In this document: piece by piece, positions 10,301 to 19,175 of the stretch | Layout of the letters: each line of letters starts with the position of its first letter | Numbering within the stretch: position 1 is the first letter of the stretch | From: Methanobrevibacter smithii ATCC 35061 | GTDB lineage: Archaea; Methanobacteriota; Methanobacteria; Methanobacteriales; Methanobacteriaceae | Direction: 5' to 3' | DNA length: 64,000 bases | NCBI RefSeq assembly: GCF_000016525.1 | Contig: NC_009515.1 | Location: 1,638,501 to 1,702,500 of the forward strand | Made by a program: the position numbers and the translations under genes | The notes under the pieces: generated by a model | The model's input: only the letters and a program-made list of their open reading frames with translations | Told to the model about the DNA's origin: nothing | Database searches by the model: none

Positions 10301-13023
10301 ATACTAAATTTATAGAATCTCGTGGAGCATTCTATTCTTATCAAGCAGCATTAAATATTATTATATCAAATACTGAATTTTTAAAAAATAATTTGGTTGT
10401 AGAAAATAATAGGGGAAAATTAGTTTGTTTAAATGGTTTAATTTCAATTAGGGATATTCTTTCAAAAGGTAGTAGTAATTATAATTATCATTTTAATATT
10501 ACACAAGTGTTATTTGATAATGTGACTTTTGACGGAAATCATAATGTTACTGGTACTGCTAAGCCTAGTGCTCTTTATTTAGTAGGTACAAATACTACTA
10601 TAATTAATTCTAAGTTTACAAATCAAAAAGATATTTCAGCTATAGGTGTATTTAGTAATTATGATACTGGATGTAATGTAACTATTTATAATACTTATTT
10701 TGAAAACAATACAAGAGATATTATTTATGGATATTCATCTCAAGGTGATTATCGTCCAATTATTATATTAAATAATTCAACATTTGTTAATAGTGGAGCA
10801 TTTACATGGCCAGATCCTCGTTATCAAAATGCATGGTGGGTTGTTAACAATACTAAATTTATTAACATGACCAATATGATGATATTTAAAGGGTCAGTAT
10901 CTAGTTCTTATAAGGATAATCCATTACCGTTAGGAGTTAATAATACTGTAACTATTATGAATTCATTATTCTTAAACAATAAAAACGGTGTTGAATTTGG
11001 TAATGGTAATATTTCAGGATCTAGTTTCTATAATACCCCAGTATTTGTATCTTTAACTAGTGGTAGTCAACCTCCTGCATGTATTGTTTACTTAAACAAT
11101 AATTTCTGGAATAGTTCAGTACCTATATATAATGTTACCACTCCTGCTAGAGCTACTGTTTATTGTGATAGTTGGTTAGTTCCAGCATTAGTTACAGACA
11201 ATGCTTCTGGTCCGGTTCAAACTATTAAACTTGTATATTTAGCATTTAATGGAACTGATTATTCTTATTATGATGTTTCTAAAGTACCTATTTTGGATGT
11301 TAATGCTAGTTTAACAGTTTCTAATGGTGTAATTACTCCAAATAAAGGTGTTCTTAACTCTAATGGTTTAACTGCTAATTATACATATAATGGTGTTGGT
11401 AATCAAGTTGTAACTGCAACTTTAAGTGATGGAAATATTTTAAAATTAAATGTAACTTTCTACAGAATTGATACATTTACAAATATGACTATTTCAAATA
11501 ATGTTCCGCAAACTGGAGATTATATTACTGTTAATGTTGTTGTTCGTGATAAGAATGGTAAACTTTTAAATGGTAGTGTGAATGTTTATCTTAATAGTGT
11601 TTTAAAAGGAACTATCAGTTTAATAAATGGTATGGGTTCCTTTGATGTGTTAGCAGAAAAAACTGGTCCTTGTGAAATATTTGTTAATTATACTGGAGAT
11701 TTAGATAATTCTTACTCAAGTAATATGACTATTGTTTCAGTTAAAAATACACAAATGAATGTTTCTGTTTCTGATTCAGATTCTGCAAGTAATGTTACTT
11801 TTACTGTGGACTTTGATCATGTAGCTAATGGTTTTGTATTTGTAACTATTGGTGGTGTAACTTACAATGCTACTGTTTCAGGTAAAGAAGCTAAAGTTAT
11901 TGTACCTCCGTTAGCTGTAGGTAAATATGATGCTATTGTTTCATATAATGGTGTTGTTAATAAAACTGTTGCAGTTAACATATCTCCTGATAGAAATCCA
12001 GTATTAAACATTTCAGATATTGTGATGATTTACAAAGACGGTACCAGAATGGTTGCTGTTTTAACTGATTATTTAGGTAATCCTATTGCTAATGCTATTG
12101 TATACTTTACTATTAATGGTCAAACTTACAATAAAACCACTGATGTTAATGGTACTGCTTCCATGGGATTAAACTTAGCGTCTAATGTGTACAAAGCTAC
12201 TGTTTCATATAATGGTTCAGATAAGTATAATGCAGTTTCTAAAAACATTACTGTAACTATTAATCCGACTATTGTAGCTGATGATTTGGTTAAAATGTAT
12301 CAGAATGCTACCAGATTCTATGCTAAATTCACTGACAGCACTGGAAAAGCAATAGCTAATAAGGAAATCAGATTTAATATTAATGGTGTTTTCTATACTA
12401 AAAAGACTGATAAGGATGGTGTAGCTGATTTAGGTATTATGTTAAGACCTGGAAATTACATTTTAACTGCTTACAACCCTGTAACCGGTGAAGAAAAAGG
12501 ATTTAACATAACCGTAAAATCATTAATCATGCAAAATGACTTAACCAAATATTACTTAAATGCTTCCAGATTTGAAGCAACTGTCTACAATAAAGACGGA
12601 TCTTTAGCAGTAAACAAAGAAGTAACATTTAACATCAACGGTGTGTTCTATCACAAAAAAACAGATGAAAATGGTGTTGCAAGCTTGGGAATTGCTTTAA
12701 GACCTGGAGAATATACTATTACAACAATGTATGATGGTTTGGATATTGGAAACAAAGTCACTGTCATGCCAACTTTAGTAACAAAAGATCTCTCCATGAA
12801 GTACCTTGACGGCAGCAATTTCACTGCTTTAACTTTAGATGGTCAAGGTAAACCATTAGCTAACCAAAACGTATCATTTAACGTAAATGGTGTCTTCTAT
12901 CACAAAGTTACTAATAAAGACGGTATTGCAAGCTTAGGAATCAGATTAATGAGTGGTGAGTATATTATTACTTCCTACTGGAATGATTTCCAAACAGGAA
13001 ACACAATAAAAATCAGTCCTTAA
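7390..13023 (+). CDS. Adhesin-like surface protein, three beta-helix modules and Ig-like repeats
   Basis: About 1877 residues. The reading frame is open from TTG 7357, but AAGGAGG at 7374-7380 stands 9 nt before TTG 7390, which opens directly onto a signal peptide (KNKFAILILLILFMV, cleaved near CVSAED), so I take 7390. Three modules each start with a YVSP/YVSE-x-G-x-D-x-x-(G) header (near residues 40, 405 and 820), followed by beta-helix repeats with GGAIY turns. About 600 C-terminal residues are Ig-like repeats with a recurring FNINGVFY core and a D-K/E-(D/N)-GVA-LGI stretch. There is no membrane anchor. The last 500 bases use many more C-ending codons than the rest, which suggests gene conversion of the 3' end. 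The likely role is cell-surface binding, by family analogy. Confidence 0.85.
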   Translation: MKNKFAILILLILFMVSISCVSAEDNDSSNILTDGASDIYVSPSGNDANVGDMNNPVATINKAINSTATNIHLSEGKFTGTGNNGLTIENKTITIVGAGIDKTIIDLNGTQFMDIKSTSSVVLTNLTIINGYSNYGGAIYNDGNLTIQNCNFKNNSASSGGAIYNNGNLDIYYSTFEDNFVKYSGGAICSYKYATIQDSTFLRNIGTATSSNGGSVYISGNNDKYSILNRNKFKDTQALRNGGALYVNYANVTNCIFENASITSTGSSNGGGAIYGSNFNLKNNTMTNCVSKSGYGNYIWSTSSFNGVVTVLDGKNVDITSSTFTLNATATDDMGHPIHGGYYTFKFNDVFVGGANSVNGFINGTFSKLFDNGKYTVTVSGPLNDNAVVKTATVNVKIDRDYVDYYVSPNGDDNNTGSKDNPFKTINKAITEAFAKNIYVNIHLLEGTYVGAGNLNLTFNNLGYLNIIGVDGKTIINGSNKDWAFNFGSTLNVNIINITFANLYQNNYVGLIKASGNDYTVNIDNCVFEKCNTKYIIYITNGEINNVIMRENIITGCVISGGTSITNLLFENNSGSAYFTNIKKGVYNSTFINNKINQGNDYGLFYISSKNFVSSNNIFENNTIKALYISAYNDINFTSINDTFKNNVAKNGGAVSGGGTFINAKFINNTATQKGGAIYHNAMVLVLKNCIFENNKADDGNDIYGFMSTNVRINPLLNMSNSLKFVSTNSSNVKSELKAIFDLGGIQVSGYNVKFYLNGTYKGSAPLIDNVATLIAIAEDGKYEISGSVDQVNKTNVVTGILNVNANPASVFDVYVSEKGSDESGDGSLAKPFATIKKAFDYGMNQNALSLTIHLIGTLKGEGNVKLDLKPYVDLTIVGENKETSIIDAEKNIYVFDFVPMYDDVKVYLSNLTIKNGVTNKYPSGGVSFTVDTGLVRSTGFYLNVNNCIFMNNTGYGISADKLFSTIVINNTKFIESRGAFYSYQAALNIIISNTEFLKNNLVVENNRGKLVCLNGLISIRDILSKGSSNYNYHFNITQVLFDNVTFDGNHNVTGTAKPSALYLVGTNTTIINSKFTNQKDISAIGVFSNYDTGCNVTIYNTYFENNTRDIIYGYSSQGDYRPIIILNNSTFVNSGAFTWPDPRYQNAWWVVNNTKFINMTNMMIFKGSVSSSYKDNPLPLGVNNTVTIMNSLFLNNKNGVEFGNGNISGSSFYNTPVFVSLTSGSQPPACIVYLNNNFWNSSVPIYNVTTPARATVYCDSWLVPALVTDNASGPVQTIKLVYLAFNGTDYSYYDVSKVPILDVNASLTVSNGVITPNKGVLNSNGLTANYTYNGVGNQVVTATLSDGNILKLNVTFYRIDTFTNMTISNNVPQTGDYITVNVVVRDKNGKLLNGSVNVYLNSVLKGTISLINGMGSFDVLAEKTGPCEIFVNYTGDLDNSYSSNMTIVSVKNTQMNVSVSDSDSASNVTFTVDFDHVANGFVFVTIGGVTYNATVSGKEAKVIVPPLAVGKYDAIVSYNGVVNKTVAVNISPDRNPVLNISDIVMIYKDGTRMVAVLTDYLGNPIANAIVYFTINGQTYNKTTDVNGTASMGLNLASNVYKATVSYNGSDKYNAVSKNITVTINPTIVADDLVKMYQNATRFYAKFTDSTGKAIANKEIRFNINGVFYTKKTDKDGVADLGIMLRPGNYILTAYNPVTGEEKGFNITVKSLIMQNDLTKYYLNASRFEATVYNKDGSLAVNKEVTFNINGVFYHKKTDENGVASLGIALRPGEYTITTMYDGLDIGNKVTVMPTLVTKDLSMKYLDGSNFTALTLDGQGKPLANQNVSFNVNGVFYHKVTNKDGIASLGIRLMSGEYIITSYWNDFQTGNTIKISP

Positions 13024-13059
13024 AGAGAATTCCCAATTCTCTTACTTTTTTTCTTTTTT
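13024..13059 (+). terminator. Hairpin plus T-rich run
   Basis: Arms AGAGAATT (13024-13031) and AATTCTCT (13035-13042) pair perfectly around a CCC loop. A T-rich run at 13046-13059 follows. The hairpin sits directly after the adhesin stop codon. Confidence 0.65.
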
Positions 13060-13231
13060 ATATGTAGATTTAACTTTATATATTTATTATTTTTTAACAT
13101 AGCTATTAATTTAATAAAAATAACATTTAATTTTTCAATATGTTAACTAATATATCGCTAATATTATGGTACTTATTTTTAATTATATTCAATGAAAATA
13201 TTTATTAGTTTTACAGTTTAAAATTACAATT

Positions 13232-13645
13232 ATGATTTTTAAAATTAGAACTAAAGGTCACAAAAATGTATCTTCCATGCACAAATCCACTTTTGAAATA
13301 ACTAAAGATCCAGAAATTGGACCTACTGCAGATTGTATTGTTGGAGTGGCTATGGATAATTCCATGGATGATTTTTCAGATGAGTTTAAAGCTAAAATAG
13401 CTAATAAAAACACTAAAATAACTGTTATATTAGATACTGAAAACGGCCATGATGAGATTGTCGGCTTTGGTCATGAAGATTTGACTTTAACTCATCCGAC
13501 AGATATTGTCTGCAGAACCAGTGATTATGTCTGTTCCCGTACTTTAATGATAAATGCAGACAAAGCTGCCAGAGATCTTGATTTGGATTTAATTGAAGAT
13601 TTGAAAAATGAAAAAGAAATGGAAGTTACAATTATTCTAGACTGA
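13232..13645 (+). CDS. DUF371 family archaeal protein
   Basis: A 137-residue soluble protein matching the archaeal DUF371 family from memory: an N-terminal GHKNVSSMHKSTFEITKD segment, then GPTADCIVGVAM and a late GFGHEDLTLTHP segment. The length is normal for that family. The function is unknown, although the conserved His and Asp residues would suit metal or nucleotide binding (inference). No clear ribosome-binding site precedes the ATG, so the mRNA may be leaderless. Its 3' end overlaps the convergent ABC ATPase gene by 14 bases, so no terminator separates them. Confidence 0.75.
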   Translation: MIFKIRTKGHKNVSSMHKSTFEITKDPEIGPTADCIVGVAMDNSMDDFSDEFKAKIANKNTKITVILDTENGHDEIVGFGHEDLTLTHPTDIVCRTSDYVCSRTLMINADKAARDLDLDLIEDLKNEKEMEVTIILD

Positions 13646-14708
13646 TGTTTTTAAGCTGGTCTTTACTTGCACTTTGTGCTGCTTTAAGATAAGCGTCACA
13701 GACTTTATTTACTTCATCAAAAGCTACAACTTTTCCTTCATTAATCCATAATGCTTTATCACATATGTTTCTGATTTGTTGAATTGAGTGTGATACAAGT
13801 AAAACAGTAGTACCTGAGCCCATTAGTGATTTAAGTTTATCATTACTTTTTTTCTGGAATTTAACATCACCGACAGACAGAATTTCATCAATAATTAAAA
13901 TATCCGGATTTACAACAGTAGCTATTGAGAAACCAAGTTTTGCAAGCATTCCTGAGGAATAGTTTTTAACAGGAAAGTTAATAAACTCTTCAAGTTCTGA
14001 AAATTCAACAATTTCATTATATTTTGATTTTAAAAATTTTTCAGTATATCCTAAAATAGCACCATTTAGAAAGATGTTGTCTTTTCCTGAATAGTTATAA
14101 TCAAAACCGGCACCTAAAGAAAGTAACGGTGCGATTATTCCGTTAGTAGTTACTTCTCCACTGTCACAGTCATAAACACCAGATACTATTTTAAGTAAAG
14201 TACTTTTTCCAGCACCGTTAAAACCGATTACTCCAACTTTTTCTCCCTGGTAGATTTTAAATGAAACATTATCAAGAGCTTTGAATTTTCTGCTTTTTTC
14301 TTTGTTTCTTTTAATAGTACGTATTACATATTCCTTTAAATTGTCAATTTTATCATTAGATATTTTAAAACTTAAAGAAACATTTTTAAGTTCAACTGCA
14401 ACTTTTTCATGATAGTCTGGAATAAATTGTGAAACTAGATTATCAACATCCTGATGTTGTTTTGCAGTTTCTTTTTCTAATATATTATTATGAATTGGTT
14501 CGATGTAATCTGGAACTTCATTATTTTTTGATGGCTGCCAACCATTAGGGTGTAGAGATTTAGGCTGTTGCATATCATTTGGGATTCTGTTGTAATCATC
14601 TTGCAGGTCAAAGATAACTTCTTTTGGTTGTTTTCTCTGATTAAAATTTCTGTTTTGATTGTTGGAATCACTATTTATATTATTTTTAAATCTTAAATTC
14701 TTTTTCAT
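13632..14708 (-). CDS. ABC exporter ATPase for surface polysaccharide (Wzt/TagH-like)
   Basis: An ATP-binding subunit of an ABC-2 type glycan exporter. The ABC domain has Walker A GFNGAGKST (about residues 162-170), signature YSSGM (about 250) and Walker B ILIIDE (about 270-275), followed by the SVGD loop and HSIQQI switch His. About 100 N-terminal residues are a polar, Asn/Gln-rich extension without similarity I recognise. The frame is open to TTG 14717, but ATG 14708 has a GTAGGT ribosome-binding site 8-9 nt upstream and fits better. It lies 10 nt downstream of its permease gene in one leftward operon. The likely substrate is a lipid-linked polymer made by the neighbouring glycosyltransferases. 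Confidence 0.85.
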   Translation of the reverse strand: MKKNLRFKNNINSDSNNQNRNFNQRKQPKEVIFDLQDDYNRIPNDMQQPKSLHPNGWQPSKNNEVPDYIEPIHNNILEKETAKQHQDVDNLVSQFIPDYHEKVAVELKNVSLSFKISNDKIDNLKEYVIRTIKRNKEKSRKFKALDNVSFKIYQGEKVGVIGFNGAGKSTLLKIVSGVYDCDSGEVTTNGIIAPLLSLGAGFDYNYSGKDNIFLNGAILGYTEKFLKSKYNEIVEFSELEEFINFPVKNYSSGMLAKLGFSIATVVNPDILIIDEILSVGDVKFQKKSNDKLKSLMGSGTTVLLVSHSIQQIRNICDKALWINEGKVVAFDEVNKVCDAYLKAAQSASKDQLKNISLE

Positions 14709-14718
14709 AATAAACAAC

Positions 14719-15507
14719 CTACAATTCTAATGTAATTTTCCTTTGGTATTTTGTAAATATTATAACTCCGGCAACTAATACAATAAGAGCAAATAAACTG
14801 GTATTAATAACACTCATGATATTTGGTAATGTATTATACATTATAATGTCTCTGAATTGATCAATTAGTAAATACACAGGATTAAGATATAAATATTGTC
14901 TTAATGCTTCTGGAATAATCTCTGCAGGATAAAATATAGCGGATGCATACATCAATAATATTGTAAATATGTTGTAAAGGTATTCAATATCTCTAAAGTA
15001 TGTACATACGATTGATAATATTAATCCGATTCCCACTACCATAACAAAGAGTATTATCATAGGAATAATAGCTAATACTGACATTAAGGTTAAATGAAGG
15101 CCTGTTAAATACATTACGGCAACAAGTATTATTAATGAAATTATGAAATTGATAAACTCTGAACATATTCCTCCAAAAGCAAAGATGTATCTTGGAACGA
15201 ATATTCTTTTTAAGATACCGCTGTTTCCTTTTATGGAATTCATAGCTATTTTTGTCCCGGCACTAAAAAAATCAAATAAACATCGGCCTGCTAAAAAATA
15301 AACCGGATAATTTGCAATATTTCCGGAAAATATTGTTGAAAAAATTGCAGTTAATAAAAGCATAGTTAACAATGGGTTTATAAAACTCCATAAGATTCCA
15401 AGTATTGAATCTTTGTATTTAGCAGTGAAATTTTTTTTAATTAATTGTTTAAGTAGGAAATGCTCACTTGTATTTCTTTTAATCATTTCTTTAAACATAA
15501 CTTCCAC
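14719..15507 (-). CDS. ABC-2 type polysaccharide exporter permease (Wzm/TagG-like)
   Basis: A 262-residue membrane protein with about six hydrophobic segments. It carries the typical N-terminal region of the family (KDSILGILWSFINPLLTMLLL) and a C-terminal PAEIIPEALRQYLYLNPVYLLIDQFRD stretch with the conserved LNP. The start is GTG 15507 or ATG 15498; neither has a strong ribosome-binding site. It pairs with the ATPase just downstream to export a surface polymer across the membrane. It diverges from the TagF-like gene at 15,577, from which it is separated by about 70 bases holding both promoters. Confidence 0.85.
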   Translation of the reverse strand: MEVMFKEMIKRNTSEHFLLKQLIKKNFTAKYKDSILGILWSFINPLLTMLLLTAIFSTIFSGNIANYPVYFLAGRCLFDFFSAGTKIAMNSIKGNSGILKRIFVPRYIFAFGGICSEFINFIISLIILVAVMYLTGLHLTLMSVLAIIPMIILFVMVVGIGLILSIVCTYFRDIEYLYNIFTILLMYASAIFYPAEIIPEALRQYLYLNPVYLLIDQFRDIIMYNTLPNIMSVINTSLFALIVLVAGVIIFTKYQRKITLEL

Positions 15508-15576
15508 ACAAAAATTTATAAATTAGTATCAATATACTAATATTTAATTTAAATATCATTTATAGGTTACTGAATC
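15508..15576. promoter_or_regulatory. Divergent promoter region between exporter and TagF-like gene
   Basis: Sixty-nine bases of almost pure A+T separate two genes that start in opposite directions. Short TATA-like stretches (TTTATAAATT near 15515 and TTTAATTTAAATA near 15545) could serve the two directions. The exact start sites cannot be read from sequence. Confidence 0.35.
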
Positions 15577-18500
15577 ATGTCGAAAGTTAAAGTTTCTGTA
15601 ATAGTTCCGGTTTTTAATGTTAGAGATTATTTATCAACATCATTAGATAGTATTTTAAACCAGAGTTTAGAAGATATTGAAATTATTTGCATTAATGATG
15701 GGTCAACTGATGATTCTTTAAAAATTTTAGAAAATTATGCTAAAAAAGATAACCGAATTAAAATAATCTCTAAAGAAAATGAAGGACAGGGAACTGCACG
15801 TAATGTTGGATTGGACAATGCTTGCGGTGAATTTATATCCTTTGTTGATGCAGATGATTTTATAAAAAAAGACATGCTTGAGAAATTGTATAATAAATCA
15901 GTTAATGGAAATTTGGATTTGGTAATGTGTAAGGTTTCTTCTTTTGATAATGAAACACATATAATTGATGATAATTTATGGTATTATTCTCTTAAATGTT
16001 TCAGCGGGTTTAAAAAAGAGGTATTTAATAATTTAGATACTAAAGAGTTCACTTCATTAATTTCGGTAACTCCTTACAACAAGTTATATCGAAGGTCTTT
16101 TATTGAAAAAAATAATATCAGATTTCCGGAAAAATATATATTTGAAGATGAAGTCTTTTTTTACAATGTTTATCTTAAAGCTAAAAGGATTTCTTTAATT
16201 GATGAAAACTTATATTATTACAGAACAAACAGAAAAGGTTCAACAGTTTCTAAAGGTCAGGATAAAGATTATATTGATGTTATTCATATTTTCAGATTAA
16301 TTCGTGACTTATTAGTTGAAACTAATTATATAAATGTCTATAAAAAACAGGTTTACAACAGATTCATCCATCTTATTTTATGGAGATTCAGCCAGACAGC
16401 TCCAAAATATAGAAAAAATTTCTTTAATCTGATGAAAAAAGAATTTGATGAAATATTAGATGATAGTTCAAAAGATTTTTCATTAAATGTTGATGAACTG
16501 GATTTTAAAATAAAATCAAGAACTTTAAAAGTATTGAATTCCAAAAATCTTGAAGAATTTGAAAAATTGGATTCATGTAAGCCATTTTCAGTTATAATGG
16601 CATCTTATAATAATGACAAATATCTTGAAGATGCAGTTGAATCTTTAACAGTTCAAAATTTTGGATTCGAACATAATGTGGAACTTATTATAGTTGATGA
16701 TGGAAGTAATGATGATTCTTTAAAAATAGCTAAGAAATATCAGAAAAATTATCCTTATAATATTCAGGTAATATCTAAAGAAAATGGCGGTCAGGCAAGT
16801 GCACGTAATTTAGGATTAGAATATGCTACGGGAGATTATATAAACTTCCTTGACAGTGATGATAAACTGTCTCCAAATACTTTTAAAGCAGTTTATGATT
16901 TTTTAGTGAAAAATCCTGCTGTAGATGTTATATCAATACCTATAACTTTTTTTGACAATCAGAAAGGAGCACATATTCTTAATTATAAATATAAAAACGA
17001 AAAAGTAGTTAATCTTTTAGATGAACCTGATTATCCGCAGCTTTCAGCTTCATCAGCTTTTATTAAAAGGGAAGCTATTGGTAATTTAAGATTTGATACA
17101 AGTCTTGTTAATTCAGAGGATGCATTATTCGTTAATAAAATTCTTATTGATAATCCGAAATTAGGATTAGTTAAAAATGCCAATTATTTATATAGAAAAC
17201 GTTTTGATGAATCATCTACAATTGATAATTCTCAAAAAAAGAAAGGATTTTTTACAGACAGATTAAAATATTACTTTAAAGAACTTATTGACTATTCAGT
17301 TAAAAAATATGATAAAGCTCTGGAATTTATTCAGTATACTTTAATTTATGACCTTCAATGGATGGTAAAAGTTGAAGAAATTGATAATATTTTAAATAAA
17401 GATGAAATTAATGAATTTTGGGAAGTTTTTTTAGATATCTTATCTTATATTGATGAAGATATTATTAAAAACTATAAAACTTTAGATAATAATGTTCGCG
17501 AGTTTTTATTAACTATCAAACAGTCTGATTTAACTGCTAAAACAATTAATGAATTGCAGCTTAATGACCGTTTAGGTATTCACAGGTTTTACATTGACAT
17601 AGTCAATATAAAAAATGGTTTTTTAAACATATCAGGTCTTTTAATGAGTAATTTTAATCCGGACAATATTGAAATAGTAGCTAAGTGTGAAAATAAGGAA
17701 TTTATCTCTAAACGATTTGTTTATCCTACAAGGAAACCATTAAAATTTTTATCAGTTGGGTATAAATTTCCTTATGATTTTGATTTGGAAATTCCGGTAG
17801 ATGAAATTAAAAATAAAAAAGTAACTATAAATGTTTTAAGTGGAAATGAATCATTTAATCTTCCAATTACTTTTGAAAAGCATGCAAGATTATCAACTAG
17901 CAGCAATTACTTAATTAAAGACAATAATATTGTGGTTTTTAAAGATAATTCTTTTTATATAACATCATATTCATTTATTAAAATGTTAAAATTGGAGTAT
18001 AAATGTTTAATGAAAATCTATAAAGATAGAGGTCCTTATTATACTTCGGCATTGGCTTTTAGATTAACTTATCTTGCCTTATATCCATTTTTAAAAAATA
18101 AAAAAATCTGGTTATTTATGGATAGGCGAAATGAGGCTGATGATAATGCTGAACAATTATTTAAGTATGCACTATCCAGAAAAGATCATGTTAAAAAATA
18201 TTTCACAGTTTCAAAGGATAGTAAAGATTATTCCAGATTAACAAACAAATATAAAAATGTTTTACCATTTTATTCACTAAAACAAAGATTAATCTATTTA
18301 TTTGCAGATAAAATAATTTCTTCACATCCTGATGAAAACATTTTAAATCCTTTTTATGCCAAAAATGGAGATTTATACAGTGGACTGATTACATCAGAGA
18401 AATACTTCTTACAGCATGGAGTTACAAAAGATAATATTTCTAAATGGATTAGAAAATATGATAAGGATTTATCTTTAATTTTAACAGTTTCTCCTTTAGA

Positions 18501-19158
18501 AAGAAAGTCCTTTTTAGGTGAAGATTATAATTATTCTCCTGAAATTATTCAAACACTTGGATTTCCACGTTTTGATAATTTGGAAAATAATAATCTCAAA
18601 AAACAGATATTAATAATGCCTTCCTGGAGAGAATATTTGCAAAAAAGTGAATTTGCTCTTAAAAATTCCAAATACTTTAAAGGATTAAATGATTTATTAA
18701 ATAATGAAGAGTTAATTGGTTATGCTAAAGATAAAGGTTATAAAATAATTTTTAAACCGCATCCGAATTTAGCTAAATTCCGATATTTGTTTGATTTAGA
18801 TAGAAGCATTATTGTAGATGATAAAAAGACTTATCAAGAGCTATTTAATGAGTCAAAATTACTTATAACTGATTATTCATCTGTTGCTTTTGATTTTTCA
18901 TATCTTAAAAAGCCAGTTATATATTATCAATACTCAGATGACTATAACTTTGATTTATCCAAAAGCTATTTTGATTATAAAACAATGGGCTTTGGAGAAG
19001 TTATCAAAAAAGAGGATGATTTAATAAAGCTAATTAAAGATTATTTGGATAATGATTGTGAAATGAAAGAAGTTTATAAAAAAAGAGTTGACAAGTTCTA
19101 CAGATATAATGATCAAAATAACTCTAAAAGAGTTTATGACTGGATTTATGAAAATTAA
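15577..19158 (+). CDS. Double glycosyltransferase fused to TagF-like glycerophosphotransferase
   Basis: A 1193-residue three-part enzyme. Residues 4-230: GT-A family 2 domain (VSVIVPVFN, INDGSTDDS, VDADDF). Residues 334-560: a second GT2 domain (SVIMASYNN, VDDGSNDDS, LDSDD). Residues about 840-1190: a CDP-glycerol glycerophosphotransferase domain with FLQHGVTKD, PSWRE, FKPHPN and ITDYSSVAFDF, the motifs of TagB/TagF enzymes of bacterial teichoic acid synthesis. No membrane helix is seen. The likely role is building a polyol-phosphate or glycosyl-phosphate polymer for export by the divergent ABC transporter. The true substrate in a pseudomurein-walled archaeon is unknown. A shorter paralogue lies at 25,075-27,693. 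Confidence 0.85.
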   Translation: MSKVKVSVIVPVFNVRDYLSTSLDSILNQSLEDIEIICINDGSTDDSLKILENYAKKDNRIKIISKENEGQGTARNVGLDNACGEFISFVDADDFIKKDMLEKLYNKSVNGNLDLVMCKVSSFDNETHIIDDNLWYYSLKCFSGFKKEVFNNLDTKEFTSLISVTPYNKLYRRSFIEKNNIRFPEKYIFEDEVFFYNVYLKAKRISLIDENLYYYRTNRKGSTVSKGQDKDYIDVIHIFRLIRDLLVETNYINVYKKQVYNRFIHLILWRFSQTAPKYRKNFFNLMKKEFDEILDDSSKDFSLNVDELDFKIKSRTLKVLNSKNLEEFEKLDSCKPFSVIMASYNNDKYLEDAVESLTVQNFGFEHNVELIIVDDGSNDDSLKIAKKYQKNYPYNIQVISKENGGQASARNLGLEYATGDYINFLDSDDKLSPNTFKAVYDFLVKNPAVDVISIPITFFDNQKGAHILNYKYKNEKVVNLLDEPDYPQLSASSAFIKREAIGNLRFDTSLVNSEDALFVNKILIDNPKLGLVKNANYLYRKRFDESSTIDNSQKKKGFFTDRLKYYFKELIDYSVKKYDKALEFIQYTLIYDLQWMVKVEEIDNILNKDEINEFWEVFLDILSYIDEDIIKNYKTLDNNVREFLLTIKQSDLTAKTINELQLNDRLGIHRFYIDIVNIKNGFLNISGLLMSNFNPDNIEIVAKCENKEFISKRFVYPTRKPLKFLSVGYKFPYDFDLEIPVDEIKNKKVTINVLSGNESFNLPITFEKHARLSTSSNYLIKDNNIVVFKDNSFYITSYSFIKMLKLEYKCLMKIYKDRGPYYTSALAFRLTYLALYPFLKNKKIWLFMDRRNEADDNAEQLFKYALSRKDHVKKYFTVSKDSKDYSRLTNKYKNVLPFYSLKQRLIYLFADKIISSHPDENILNPFYAKNGDLYSGLITSEKYFLQHGVTKDNISKWIRKYDKDLSLILTVSPLERKSFLGEDYNYSPEIIQTLGFPRFDNLENNNLKKQILIMPSWREYLQKSEFALKNSKYFKGLNDLLNNEELIGYAKDKGYKIIFKPHPNLAKFRYLFDLDRSIIVDDKKTYQELFNESKLLITDYSSVAFDFSYLKKPVIYYQYSDDYNFDLSKSYFDYKTMGFGEVIKKEDDLIKLIKDYLDNDCEMKEVYKKRVDKFYRYNDQNNSKRVYDWIYEN

Positions 19159-19175
19159 TTACATTAAGGCATACT

